A program made the position numbers and the translations under genes. Of a stretch of 64,000 bases of DNA, positions 23,635-32,735 are shown piece after piece (the stretch's first letter is position 1; each line of letters begins with the position of its first letter). Under the pieces are notes generated by a model. The model saw only the letters and a list, made by a program, of their open reading frames with translations. It was not told the DNA's origin and did not search any database. The DNA is from an uncultured Pelagibacteraceae bacterium (GTDB lineage Bacteria; Pseudomonadota; Alphaproteobacteria; Pelagibacterales; Pelagibacteraceae): NCBI GenBank assembly GCA_902629935.1, contig CACOSU010000002.1, positions 1-64,000 of the forward strand, in the 5' to 3' direction.

Positions 23635-26286
23635 ATGGAACATTTATTTTTAGCTTTACTTGTAATTATAATGATTGGAGCATTAGCTTCTGGTTTTCCA
23701 GTAGCTTTTGCATTACCTGGATCAGCAATAATTTCAATAGGGCTTGCTGCTTTTTTTGGTTACTTATTTGCTGGAGATAGTAGTGCTTATTTTGCTGTTG
23801 ATGGCCCCAAAGAATGGTTAACCGCCGGTATTACAAACTTTAGGAGTAACTACTGGGATGTAGAAACTGATACTTTAATTGCAATTCCTTTATTTATTTT
23901 TATGGGGATCATGCTGCAAAAATCAAAAATTGCGGAAGATCTTTTGGTTACGATGGGGCAGTTGTTTGGACCTATCCCTGGAGGCTTAGGGATATCAGTG
24001 ATTTTTGTTGGGGCGTTGCTTGCAGCTACCACGGGTATTGTTGGCGCAACAGTAATAGCAATGGGATTAATATCATTACCCACAATGCTTAATAATAAAT
24101 ATGATAAAAGTTTAGCAAGTGGAATTGTTTGTTCATCAGGAACACTTGGGCAAATTATACCTCCATCAATTGTATTAATTATTATAGCCGATCAATTAGC
24201 TAGCGCAGCAGACGTTGCAAATACTATGCGTCAGACTGATTACAAAATTTTAACTGGTGAATTTAATATGCCCGGAGAATTTAGAGTGGGATCTACTTCT
24301 GCAGGAGATATGTTTTTGGGGGCATTATTACCTGGTTTAGTTTTGGTTGGTTTGTATATGATTTATGTATTTGTATACGCAAGACTAAATCCCAAGGCAG
24401 CTCCTCCGGTTCCATTTAAAGGAAATTTTGATTCAAAATTTTGGATTAAGGTTTTAATAGTAATTATTCCTCCCCTTGCTTTAATTTTTGCGGTTTTAGG
24501 ATCTATACTTTTAGGTATTGCAACTGTTAATCAAGCTGGATCAATTGGAGCAATAGGTGCAACCATGATGGCTGGTTATCGTTTACATAAAGGAAAAAAA
24601 GATGCTTACTATCCAATTATAATTGCAATTTTATCTGTCATTCCAATTTATATTTTATCTAAGAATTATAATTTAAATATTAAGGCTGTAGAAACTAGAG
24701 ATCTTACAGCAATTTTTATCACAGGATTTTTTACAATTACTTTTTTAATTGGAATCGTTTGGAGTTTTTGGAGAGCATACAAAATTGAGAATGTTTTAAG
24801 AGAGGTTGTTACAGAAACATGTGTAACGACTTCAATGGTTTTTATAATTTTATTAGGTGCTGCAATGTTAACCTCTGGATTTAGAGCTTTTGGAGGTGAA
24901 GAGCTAGTAAGAGATTTTCTTCAAGATTTGCCAGGAGGATTTTGGACACAGTTTATTGTTGTAATGGCAGTGATTTTTTTACTAGGTTTCTTTCTTGATT
25001 TTATAGAAATAGCCGTTGTTGTTGTTCCTATCATTGCTCCAATATTATTAGCTGAACCAGGAGCTAATGTAAGTGCAATTTGGCTTGGTGTAATGATTGG
25101 AGTAAATTTACAAACCTCATTTTTAACACCACCATTTGGTTTTGCATTGTTTTACTTAAAAGGTGTAGCTTCAAAACTTGTTACTACTTTAAATATTTGG
25201 AAAGGTGTTGTTCCATTCATTATTTTACAATTAATAGGTCTTGGAATTGTTGGTTTCTATCCATCATTAGTAAATTACTTGCCAGCAAGAACATATTTAA
25301 CTTCGAACGTTGCTCCACCACCGATGAATCCAAAGCTACAATATTGCTTACAAGAGTACAAATTTGCGATTTACAACACTGAAGAACAAAGAATTACTAG
25401 TGCAATAAAAAACATGCAGAAATTAACTCCCGCAAATCTTCCAATGGATAAATTAGACATTTTCGAAGAGCATTTTGATAATGCTCTTGGGACTTTTGCT
25501 ATTGTTAAAAAACTTCAAAAAACAGAGGAAGAATATGAATTATTTACAAAAGATTATAGGGACTTGCATTTCAATGTAAGAAAGATTGAGAAAAAAATTA
25601 GAAAAATAGACCAGAAAATTAAAAAAACAAAAGCTGAAATTAGAAATTTAGATGATGATGACTTGTCAGATAAAAATAAATTAGAATTAAAGATCGAAAA
25701 TTACGAGCTAGAAATTAAAGAACTTCAAAATAAAGTTCCTGAAAGTTGGAAAGCTAAAAATGGAGAGTTTGAAATATTGCACAAAGCAAAAAACACAAGA
25801 ACTAAAAGATATAGAAAAAACGTTGATGAAGCTTATGAAACTCTGGATCAAATAGCGATGTTTATAAATGACAATGAAAAATTAAAAGAACTTTCACCAG
25901 AAATAAAAGAATTAAAATATAATATTGATAATAGAAATTACGAAAACGCAATATCAATAATTGATAATCTTTTTGAAAAACTAGGAGAAATCTCTGGAAC
26001 CGAAGAATTTGCAAATAAATTAGATGACCTAATATCTGTTATAGATAATGATGAGGTAGATGAGCAAAAATTGTCTGAAGTAAGTTCAGAGACTTTTGAT
26101 CTTTTCAATTTAGAAGTTTCATGGAGAGATGATGCTAATAAGAATTTGATGCCTGAATTAATTAAATATAATGATGTTATCAAACATAATATTGGTCTTA
26201 GACTTCAAAACAGATTAACTAAAGAACAAGCTAAATTTGTTGCTAGGTGTAACTCAGTTCATAGAGATATATCTTTAAACTTTTAA
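23635..26286 (+). CDS. TRAP transporter large permease DctM 2 with long C-terminal coiled-coil extension
   Basis: An 883-residue protein, about twice the usual DctM. Residues 1-555 are the membrane core, with segments IPLFIFMGIMLQKSK, TGIVGATVIAMG, IIPPSIVLIIIADQ and LQTSFLTPPFGFALFYLKG. It has extra loops around 190-225 and 310-375. Residues from about 560 to 883 are hydrophilic, predicted helical and rich in Lys, Glu and Asp, with a clear coiled coil near 636-720. I recognise no family for the tail. It is in frame with no internal stop, so it is a genuine extension. It may form an oligomer or a cytosolic contact. Confidence 0.88.
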   Translation: MEHLFLALLVIIMIGALASGFPVAFALPGSAIISIGLAAFFGYLFAGDSSAYFAVDGPKEWLTAGITNFRSNYWDVETDTLIAIPLFIFMGIMLQKSKIAEDLLVTMGQLFGPIPGGLGISVIFVGALLAATTGIVGATVIAMGLISLPTMLNNKYDKSLASGIVCSSGTLGQIIPPSIVLIIIADQLASAADVANTMRQTDYKILTGEFNMPGEFRVGSTSAGDMFLGALLPGLVLVGLYMIYVFVYARLNPKAAPPVPFKGNFDSKFWIKVLIVIIPPLALIFAVLGSILLGIATVNQAGSIGAIGATMMAGYRLHKGKKDAYYPIIIAILSVIPIYILSKNYNLNIKAVETRDLTAIFITGFFTITFLIGIVWSFWRAYKIENVLREVVTETCVTTSMVFIILLGAAMLTSGFRAFGGEELVRDFLQDLPGGFWTQFIVVMAVIFLLGFFLDFIEIAVVVVPIIAPILLAEPGANVSAIWLGVMIGVNLQTSFLTPPFGFALFYLKGVASKLVTTLNIWKGVVPFIILQLIGLGIVGFYPSLVNYLPARTYLTSNVAPPPMNPKLQYCLQEYKFAIYNTEEQRITSAIKNMQKLTPANLPMDKLDIFEEHFDNALGTFAIVKKLQKTEEEYELFTKDYRDLHFNVRKIEKKIRKIDQKIKKTKAEIRNLDDDDLSDKNKLELKIENYELEIKELQNKVPESWKAKNGEFEILHKAKNTRTKRYRKNVDEAYETLDQIAMFINDNEKLKELSPEIKELKYNIDNRNYENAISIIDNLFEKLGEISGTEEFANKLDDLISVIDNDEVDEQKLSEVSSETFDLFNLEVSWRDDANKNLMPELIKYNDVIKHNIGLRLQNRLTKEQAKFVARCNSVHRDISLNF

Positions 26287-26289
26287 TTA

Positions 26290-27528
26290 ATGGAAAATTA
26301 TATTTTACCAAAAAAACAGGCTATTATTGTTTTTTTTGTATTTGCATTTGGTTATTTTTTATCATGTTTGTTACGTGCAATTACTGCAACACTTTCACCA
26401 GTATTAACCTCAGAATTTAATTTATTAGCAGCTGATTTAGGATTATTAGCTGGAGGTTATTTTTTAGGTTTTGCTTGTATGCAAATACCGCTTGGATATT
26501 TGTTAGATAAATATGGACCAAAAAAAATTGTCTCTTCTTTTTTATTAATCGCATTGGTTGGAACAGGATCATTTGCTTTAGCTGAAAGTTTTTCAGGATT
26601 GTTAGTTTCACGAATTCTAATTGGTGTAGGTGTAAGTGCTTGTTTGATGGCTCCGTTAACGGGTTACAGAATATGGTATGCTGAAAATCAGCAACAAAGA
26701 GCAAACTCATGGATGCTAATGATTGCATCATTAGGTTTTTTGTCATCCACATTGCCTGTACAACTTTTATTGCCTAGTTTCGGATGGAGATGGATATTTG
26801 GTGGTATCGCCATCTTAATTTTAATTAGTATTTTTTTAATGTTAGTTTTCATTCCAAAATGGAATTTAACTAAAAATAAAGAGTTAGAAGAGCCAAGTAA
26901 TACTGGAACTTTATCAGAAGTTTGGAAAAATAGATTTTTTATAAGTGTAATTCCAATGGGTTTATTTAATTATGGGGGCTTAATGGCTATACAAACTTTA
27001 TGGGCAGGCCCATGGATGACTAGAGTTGCTGGTTATACACCACTTCAGAGCGCTACAGGATTATTTTGGATCAATGTAACTATGTTGGTATCCTTTTTTT
27101 TGTGGGGTTATTTTTTACCAAAAATTTCAGGTATAGGTTTTACTGCAAAAAGAATACTTAAATTAGGTTTACCAATTAGTTTTTCTGTAATGTTTGTGAT
27201 TATATTGCTAGGCCCAAAAGCAGGTGCCTTCTACATAACTCTATTTATTTTAAGTTCAATTTTTTTATCAGTTACACAGCCAGCTGTGGGCCTTTCTTTT
27301 TCAGGTTATTCTGCTGGTAAAGCACTAACTTCATTCAATTTATTAATATTTGCTGGAACATTCATAATGCAATGGCTAATGGGCTTAGTGATAGATATCG
27401 TTAAAGCTATGGGTTACACAGAAATATTTGCTTTTAAATCAGCTTTTTCAGTTTTCTTAATCTTAAGTATTATTTCTTATATATTTTTTTTAATATTAAA
27501 TAGGAAAAAATATGAAAATAAAACGTAG
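26290..27528 (+). CDS. Major facilitator superfamily transporter
   Basis: A 412-residue protein with twelve hydrophobic helices. The loop after helix 2, GYLLDKYGPKKIV, is the MFS A-motif between helices 2 and 3. It begins 3 bases after the DctM stop and overlaps the next hydrolase by 17 bases, so it likely belongs to the same transcript. The substrate is unknown. Its presence after a TRAP operon may point to export of a product or import of a related compound. Confidence 0.85.
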   Translation: MENYILPKKQAIIVFFVFAFGYFLSCLLRAITATLSPVLTSEFNLLAADLGLLAGGYFLGFACMQIPLGYLLDKYGPKKIVSSFLLIALVGTGSFALAESFSGLLVSRILIGVGVSACLMAPLTGYRIWYAENQQQRANSWMLMIASLGFLSSTLPVQLLLPSFGWRWIFGGIAILILISIFLMLVFIPKWNLTKNKELEEPSNTGTLSEVWKNRFFISVIPMGLFNYGGLMAIQTLWAGPWMTRVAGYTPLQSATGLFWINVTMLVSFFLWGYFLPKISGIGFTAKRILKLGLPISFSVMFVIILLGPKAGAFYITLFILSSIFLSVTQPAVGLSFSGYSAGKALTSFNLLIFAGTFIMQWLMGLVIDIVKAMGYTEIFAFKSAFSVFLILSIISYIFFLILNRKKYENKT

Positions 27529-28330
27529 GAATTTTTTTTTGGAATTACTTATTGGTATTGTTGCAATTTACTTAATTATATTAATTTTCTTATTCTTTTT
27601 TCAAAGAAATTTAATGTATCATCCTGATGAGAATAATTATTCTGGAGATAATTTAGAAGTTAACATTGAAAAAGTTACCATCAAAACAACTGATAATATT
27701 AATCTTTTAGGCTGGTTTCATAATAAAAATTTAAAAAGTTATAAAACAATAGTTTATTTTCACGGAAATGCAGGGACACTTGAAAACAGAATCCATAAGT
27801 TAAATCATTTTAAAGACATGGATGTTAATTTTTTAATTATTGCATGGAGAGGCTTTAGCGGTAATAAAGGAAAACCAAGTGAGGAAGGTCTTTATACAGA
27901 TGGTGCTAGTGCAATAAACTGGCTCAAAGAAAAAGGTCTAAATGAAGAGGATATAATTATTTATGGAGAGTCATTAGGAACTGGCATTGCCACTGAAATT
28001 ACTCAGAATAAAAATTTTGCTGGATTAATATTAGAAACGCCCTTCACATCAATGATAGAGGCTGCGAAAAATTTTTATCCATATATTCCAGTAGGTTTAA
28101 TTTTAAAAGATAAGTATGAAAATAATGAAAAAATTAAAAATATTAATATTCCAGTATTAGTAATGCATGGTGAGGCTGACCAAATAGTTCCATTTTGGAT
28201 GGGTAAAAAAATTTTTAATTTAGCAAGTGAACCCAAATATTCATATTTTACAAAATATGACGATCATATGATGGAATATGATGATAAACTTGTATTAGCT
28301 CTTAAATCTTTTGTTGATAGTTTAAATTAA
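27512..28330 (+). CDS. Membrane-anchored alpha/beta hydrolase (Bem46/ABHD13-like)
   Basis: A 272-residue serine hydrolase. An N-terminal membrane anchor (residues 10-28) precedes FQRNLMYHP, a hallmark of the Bem46 group. The oxyanion motif is FHGNAGT, the nucleophile elbow is GESLG, the acid Asp lies in HGEADQIVP and the His in DDHMME. The start lies inside the end of the MFS gene in another frame. Substrates of this group are poorly defined (acyl esters or lipids). Confidence 0.8.
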   Translation: MKIKRRNFFLELLIGIVAIYLIILIFLFFFQRNLMYHPDENNYSGDNLEVNIEKVTIKTTDNINLLGWFHNKNLKSYKTIVYFHGNAGTLENRIHKLNHFKDMDVNFLIIAWRGFSGNKGKPSEEGLYTDGASAINWLKEKGLNEEDIIIYGESLGTGIATEITQNKNFAGLILETPFTSMIEAAKNFYPYIPVGLILKDKYENNEKIKNINIPVLVMHGEADQIVPFWMGKKIFNLASEPKYSYFTKYDDHMMEYDDKLVLALKSFVDSLN

Positions 28331-28378
28331 GCCATAATCTAAACAAAGATAATTCAAATTTTTTTTTTAAGTTAATTT

Positions 28379-28942
28379 ATGAAAAATTTTTTCTTATTTT
28401 TTATTATTCTTTTTTCTTTAAATAATCTATCAAATGCCAAAGAAAATTTAGCATCTGTAGACAGCCTTTTTCATATTGATCAAATGAATTCGCACGATGA
28501 AAATTTTGCATTATATTTTAAAACTCGTGAAAAAGCTGTCTTAGCTCGAGGAGAAAATTCAAATTATATTAATGATTTTCCAAAAGATCTTTATATTTAT
28601 AACTATAAAACGAAAGAGTCTTTGCCATTAATTTCTTATGAATGGTTTCCCAAAACAGCAAAATATTTTTTGCAAGAGTATGATTTCCCAGTTTTTCCAG
28701 ATGATTTTGCATATTATCTTTTAAAAGATAACAAAACTCTGGTGATGATTAGTGCTGTAAAAAGTCTAAAAGCTAATTTTAAATTTGATATTGTTGAAAA
28801 AAAGTTAGAGCTTTATCCTATAAATGGAAAATTTGATTTTATTATTTCTTCGATAGCTAAAAATTGTGGACATTATGAATTTAAAGAACACTACAAATGT
28901 AGTTTTTATAAACCTTTAATTTCCAGTACTTTAATTAATTAA
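28379..28942 (+). CDS. Secreted protein of unknown function
   Basis: A 187-residue protein with a signal peptide (residues 1-20, ending SNA). I recognise no domain. Aromatic-rich segments (for example FPDDFAYYLL) and two cysteines near the end (NCGHYEFKEHYKC) could form a disulfide in the periplasm. It converges with ftsY and the two genes overlap by 8 bases at their 3' ends. Its isolation between catabolic genes and core genes gives no functional clue. Confidence 0.6.
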   Translation: MKNFFLFFIILFSLNNLSNAKENLASVDSLFHIDQMNSHDENFALYFKTREKAVLARGENSNYINDFPKDLYIYNYKTKESLPLISYEWFPKTAKYFLQEYDFPVFPDDFAYYLLKDNKTLVMISAVKSLKANFKFDIVEKKLELYPINGKFDFIISSIAKNCGHYEFKEHYKCSFYKPLISSTLIN

Positions 28943-29852
28943 TTTGAGTAAATGCCTCTGCGAATTTTTCGGCCTCAAAAATTTGTAAATCATCCTCTTT
29001 TTCACCTAATCCAAGTGCAATAATTGGTAGTTTATATTTTTTAGCAACAGCTAAAAGAATACCTCCTTTTGCTGTGCCATCTAATTTTGTCATAATAAGA
29101 CCAGTTATTGGAATAATTTTATTAAATTCTTCAACTTGATTAATTACATTTTGGCCAGAAGTTGCATCCAAAACTAAAATAACATCATGTGGAGCATTAG
29201 GATCAATTTTTTTAGTAACGTTTGCAATTTTTTTATATTCTTCCATCAAATTTTTTTTATTTTGTAGTCTTCCAGCTGTATCAATTAAAACTTGGTGAAA
29301 ATTATTGTTTAATGCTTCTTCAATAGCCTTGTAAGCAACTGATGCAGGATCAGAACCTTGAGATGATTTTGTAATTTGAACATCAACTTTGTTTGCCCAA
29401 TTTTCTAGTTGATCTATAGCTGCTGCTCTAAAAGTATCTGATGCAGCTAGCATTACTTTGTTTCCATTACCCTTTAATATTTTGCTTATTTTTCCAATAG
29501 TAGTTGTCTTTCCAACACCATTGACACCTGAAATTAATGTTGCATTTAATTTTTCTTTTTTTTTGAAGAATTCAATATTTTCTAAAGGTTTCATTATTGA
29601 AATAATATAATTTTTTAAAATATTATTTATTTCGTCAGTTAAATCTTTATTGGGATCAATTTTTGTTTGAGAAATTATTTCTCTTATTTCTGAAGCAGAA
29701 ACAATTCCAACATCAGATTGAATTAAGTAATCTTCAATTTTGTCTAATGTTTTGTCATCAATCTCTTTTTTTACAACTATATCTCTTAAACCCGTTGTAA
29801 AAGCTGAGGCACTTTTTTTAAAGCCTGATTTAAATTTCTCAAAAATTCCCAT
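28935..29852 (-). CDS. ftsY: Signal recognition particle receptor FtsY
   Basis: A 305-residue SRP receptor GTPase, reduced to the N and G domains with only a short basic N-terminal helix (MGIFEKFKSGFKKS) in place of the long acidic A domain of E. coli. GTPase motifs are GVNGVGKTTTIGK, DTFRAAAIDQL, DTAGRLQNKKNL and TKLDGTAKGG. It guides ribosomes making membrane proteins to the inner membrane with Ffh, whose gene is divergent a short distance away. Its start overlaps the dapF stop by one base. Confidence 0.96.
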   Translation of the reverse strand: MGIFEKFKSGFKKSASAFTTGLRDIVVKKEIDDKTLDKIEDYLIQSDVGIVSASEIREIISQTKIDPNKDLTDEINNILKNYIISIMKPLENIEFFKKKEKLNATLISGVNGVGKTTTIGKISKILKGNGNKVMLAASDTFRAAAIDQLENWANKVDVQITKSSQGSDPASVAYKAIEEALNNNFHQVLIDTAGRLQNKKNLMEEYKKIANVTKKIDPNAPHDVILVLDATSGQNVINQVEEFNKIIPITGLIMTKLDGTAKGGILLAVAKKYKLPIIALGLGEKEDDLQIFEAEKFAEAFTQIN

Positions 29853-30676
29853 TAAATTTTAAAATTTATCTCCTCAATATCTGAAACTGGTCCTTTCATA
29901 TGAATACTATTGTTTTCATCAATTGAAATTGTCAATCTACCTTTAGAAAATTCAATATCAACTTTATCATTTACCAGTCCGTTTTGTTTTGCGGCAAAAG
30001 CTGTTGCGCAAGCTGCAGTTCCACAAGCTTTGGTAAGTCCAGCTCCTCTTTCCCAAACTCTAACTTTTATCAATTCTTTGTTAACAACAGTTGCTAAAGT
30101 AACATTACATTTTTCTGGAAATAGAGAGTGGGTTTCGATTTTTGGTCCAATTTTTTCAATTTCAAAATTTTCGTTATTATCAACAAAAAAAACTACATGT
30201 GGGTTTCCAACATTTACAGCAGTTCCACCAGAAAATTCGTTATTATTTTTGTCATTAATTTTAATTCCTAAATTATTCGTATTTAATTCTTTAGACAATG
30301 GAATCTCATCCCATTTTGTTTTTGCAACACCTATTTCTGTAGAAACCATTTTATCTCCAACAATATTTGATTTTAATTTGCCAGATAAAGTTGTTAGGAC
30401 AATTTCTTTTTTGTTATTTTCTTTGCCTAATAAATCAGCAATACATCGCGTACCATTTCCACACGCACCAGACATTCCTCCATCTGAATTATAAAATTCT
30501 AGTGAAGCATCTGAAATATCATTTTTTTTAATCAATATTAGTTGGTCACAACCAATAAATTTTCTGTCACAAATCTTTATTATTTGCTCTTTCGTCAAAT
30601 TTGTAATTGTTTGCCTATTATCTATGATGACAAAATCATTACCTAAACCGTCCATTTTAAAAGCTTTAATATCCAT
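29852..30676 (-). CDS. dapF: Diaminopimelate epimerase
   Basis: A 274-residue enzyme interconverting LL- and meso-diaminopimelate for lysine and peptidoglycan. Both catalytic cysteines are visible, Cys72 in GACGNGTRC and the second in KACGTAACA. The N-terminal MDGLGNDFVIID is diagnostic. It is cotranscribed with ftsY and divergent from the ffh leader. The length matches the family. Confidence 0.96.
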   Translation of the reverse strand: MDIKAFKMDGLGNDFVIIDNRQTITNLTKEQIIKICDRKFIGCDQLILIKKNDISDASLEFYNSDGGMSGACGNGTRCIADLLGKENNKKEIVLTTLSGKLKSNIVGDKMVSTEIGVAKTKWDEIPLSKELNTNNLGIKINDKNNNEFSGGTAVNVGNPHVVFFVDNNENFEIEKIGPKIETHSLFPEKCNVTLATVVNKELIKVRVWERGAGLTKACGTAACATAFAAKQNGLVNDKVDIEFSKGRLTISIDENNSIHMKGPVSDIEEINFKI

Positions 30677-30729
30677 ATATAGATATTTAACTTATTTATT
30701 GACTTTTTGAACCTCTATTATAGGTTGTT

Positions 30730-30830
30730 GCCGTTTCCGCAAAAACATTAACTTTGCGGTGTCTTTGGAAACAAAGAGATCGACACTAGTCAGCGAGGGT
30801 TCGCCCACTAGTGCGTTACTGCTATGCGTA
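30730..30830 (+). ncRNA. Structured RNA in the ffh 5' leader
   Basis: Three hairpins can be drawn in about 100 bases. The first pairs CCGCAAA (30737-30743) with TTTGCGG (30753-30759). The second pairs TCTTTG with CAAAGA around a GAAA tetraloop (30762-30777). The third pairs CACTAGT (30784-30790) with ACTAGTG (30807-30813), enclosing GGG-TTCG-CCC (30797-30806). GTTTCC (30733-30738) can alternatively pair with GGAAAC (30767-30772), a possible switch. GC content is far above the surroundings. It lacks the conserved SRP RNA domain IV. I recall that a conserved RNA upstream of ffh has been described in SAR11, which I cannot verify here. Confidence 0.6.
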
Positions 30831-30836
30831 ATAAAT

Positions 30837-32195
30837 ATGTTTGAAAATTTAACAAATAAATTTGAAGAAATTTTTTCTTCTCTGAAAAAGGCACCTTCAC
30901 TTGATGAAGCTCAAGTAGATGAAGGTTTAAGAGGTATTAGGCAAGCCTTACTTGAAGCAGATGTCTCTTTGGATGTTGCAAAAGATTTTATTGAAAAAGT
31001 TAAGCCAAAAGCATTAGGCCAAGAGATAATAAGGTCTACCTCTCCTGGGGATATGGTTGTTAAAATTGTTTATGATGAGCTTGTAGACTTATTAGGTGCA
31101 ACAAATAACGAGATAAACTTAAACGCAGTACCGCCTGTGCCAATGATGTTAGTTGGGTTACAAGGTTCTGGAAAAACAACAACAACAGCAAAATTAGCAA
31201 AATTTTTAGAAAAGAATAAAAAGAAAAAAGTGATGATGGTCAGTCTAGATATTTATAGACCAGCTGCTCAAGAACAACTTAGATCTTTAGGAGAACAAAA
31301 TAATATTTTAACTTTACCTATTATAGAAGGTCAGCAACCTGCTGATATCTGTAGAAGAGCAATAAGTGCCGCTAATTTAAATGGAGCTGAAATAATTTTA
31401 TTTGATACTGCTGGTAGAACTCAAATTGATTTACAAATGATGAGTGAGATTAAGCAAATTGAAGCTGTCATTAATCCAACAGAAACTTTCTTAGTTGCAG
31501 ATTCTTTAACAGGTCAAGTTGCAGCCTCAGTGGCAAAAGAATTTAAAAATACAGTTAATTTATCTGGAATTATTTTAACTAGGGCTGATGGTGATGCAAG
31601 AGGTGGAGCCGCAGTGAGTATGAAATATGTTTCAAACGTTCCAATTAAATTTTTAGGGATAGGAGAAAAAATAGATAATCTTGAAGTATTCCATCCAGAT
31701 AGAATTGCAAACAGAATACTAGGTATGGGGGATATTGTATCTCTTGTAGAAAAGGCGGCTCAAGATTTAGGAGAAGAAAATCTTAAAAAAGCAGAGGAAA
31801 ATTTAAAAAAAGGTCAATTCTCTATGGAAGATTATTTATCTCAATTAAGACAAATGAAAAAAATGGGTGGTATTGAGGGAATTATGTCTTTTATGCCCGG
31901 AGTTTCTAAAATTAAATCCCAAATGGACTCAGCGGGAATTGATGAAAGTATAATTACTAAAAATGAAGCTGTTATTTTGTCAATGACAAAAAAAGAAAGA
32001 GAGAACCCAAAAATAATAGATGGTTCTAGAAAAAAAAGAATTGCTAATGGCTCTGGCACAGATCCGGCCACTATCAATAAATTGCTTAAGCAATTTAAAA
32101 TGATGTCTGAAATGATGAAAAAGATGTCAAAAGGAAATCTGAAAGGTATGTCTGAAAAAGGTATACCGCCAGAGCTATTTAACCAATTAAAGTAA
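30837..32195 (+). CDS. ffh: Signal recognition particle protein Ffh
   Basis: A 452-residue SRP GTPase. The N domain starts [13 protein letters not shown], and the G domain has [33 protein letters not shown] and [11 protein letters not shown] methionine-rich M domain, including [12 protein letters not shown] and the late MKKMSKG, binds signal peptides and SRP RNA. I chose this ATG because it aligns with known Ffh starts. The same frame is open upstream to a GTG at 30759, but that part lies in the structured leader and encodes no family sequence. No clear ribosome site precedes the ATG. rpsP follows 13 bases later. Confidence 0.96.
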   Translation: MFENLTNKFEEIFSSLKKAPSLDEAQVDEGLRGIRQALLEADVSLDVAKDFIEKVKPKALGQEIIRSTSPGDMVVKIVYDELVDLLGATNNEINLNAVPPVPMMLVGLQGSGKTTTTAKLAKFLEKNKKKKVMMVSLDIYRPAAQEQLRSLGEQNNILTLPIIEGQQPADICRRAISAANLNGAEIILFDTAGRTQIDLQMMSEIKQIEAVINPTETFLVADSLTGQVAASVAKEFKNTVNLSGIILTRADGDARGGAAVSMKYVSNVPIKFLGIGEKIDNLEVFHPDRIANRILGMGDIVSLVEKAAQDLGEENLKKAEENLKKGQFSMEDYLSQLRQMKKMGGIEGIMSFMPGVSKIKSQMDSAGIDESIITKNEAVILSMTKKERENPKIIDGSRKKRIANGSGTDPATINKLLKQFKMMSEMMKKMSKGNLKGMSEKGIPPELFNQLK

Positions 32196-32208
32196 AAAAG
32201 GAGAAGAA

Positions 32209-32721
32209 ATGTTAAAATTAAGATTATCAAGAGGTGGAACAAAAAAGCGTCCTGTTTATAAGGTTGTTGTTGCCGACAGTCGTTTTGCAAGAGATGGAAG
32301 ATTTATAGAAAAGGTTGGTTTCTTTAATCCTCTATTACCAAAAGAGAAAAAAGAAAGAGTGGGTCTAGAAGCTGAGAGAATTAAATATTGGCTTGGTCAA
32401 GGAGCTCAACCAACAACTAGAGTAGCAAGAATTTTAGGTGAGAACGAACTAATGCCTATGCCTGCAAATGGAAATAATCCAAATAAGGCAGTGCCAAAAA
32501 AAGAGAGAAATAAAAAAGAAGAGGATAATAAAGAAGCTCCAAAAGCAGAAGCAGCTCCAGCAGCAGAAGCTCCTAAGGAAGAAGCTCCTAAAGCAGAAGC
32601 AGCTCCAGCAGCAGAAGCTCCTAAGGAAGAAGCTCCAGCAGCAGAAGCAGCTCCAGCAGCAGAAGCTCCTAAGGAAGAAGCTCCTAAAGCAGAAGCTCCC
32701 AAGGAAGAGGAAAAAAAATAA
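32209..32721 (+). CDS. rpsP: 30S ribosomal protein S16 with long Ala/Pro/Glu/Lys tail
   Basis: A 170-residue protein. Residues 1 to about 85 are ordinary S16 ([37 protein letters not shown]). The remaining half is a low-complexity tail made from a 16-residue unit [16 protein letters not shown]. Typical bacterial S16 has 80-100 residues, so the tail roughly doubles it. A good ribosome site (AGGAG) precedes the ATG. It sits after ffh and 14 bases before trmD, with no rimM between. Confidence 0.93.
   Translation: MLKLRLSRGGTKKRPVYKVVVADSRFARDGRFIEKVGFFNPLLPKEKKERVGLEAERIKYWLGQGAQPTTRVARILGENELMPMPANGNNPNKAVPKKERNKKEEDNKEAPKAEAAPAAEAPKEEAPKAEAAPAAEAPKEEAPAAEAAPAAEAPKEEAPKAEAPKEEEKK
32533..32718 (+). 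repeat. 48-base tandem repeat in the rpsP tail
   Basis: Three full 48-base units start at 32533, 32581 and 32629, with a partial fourth from 32677. Units are nearly identical at the DNA level, differing by a few substitutions, so they spread by slippage or recombination rather than by protein-level convergence. The reading frame is preserved because 48 is a multiple of three. Confidence 0.9.
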
Positions 32722-32735
32722 ATTAGAGGTTATTT

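Noticed and set aside
30730-30830. 4.5S SRP RNA gene next to ffh
   Set aside because: The conserved domain IV loops and GGAAG...AGCAG pattern are missing.
30759-30836. GTG start giving Ffh a 26-residue N-terminal extension
   Set aside because: The stretch lies in the structured leader RNA, has no family similarity, and the ATG at 30837 gives the standard Ffh N-terminus.
32406-32702. Antisense Ala/Gly/Ser-rich protein opposite rpsP
   Set aside because: It is the complement of the repeated tail codons, with no start context or independent signal.
32533-32718. CRISPR-like regularly spaced repeats
   Set aside because: The repeats are contiguous, in frame and coding, with no spacers; they encode the S16 tail.
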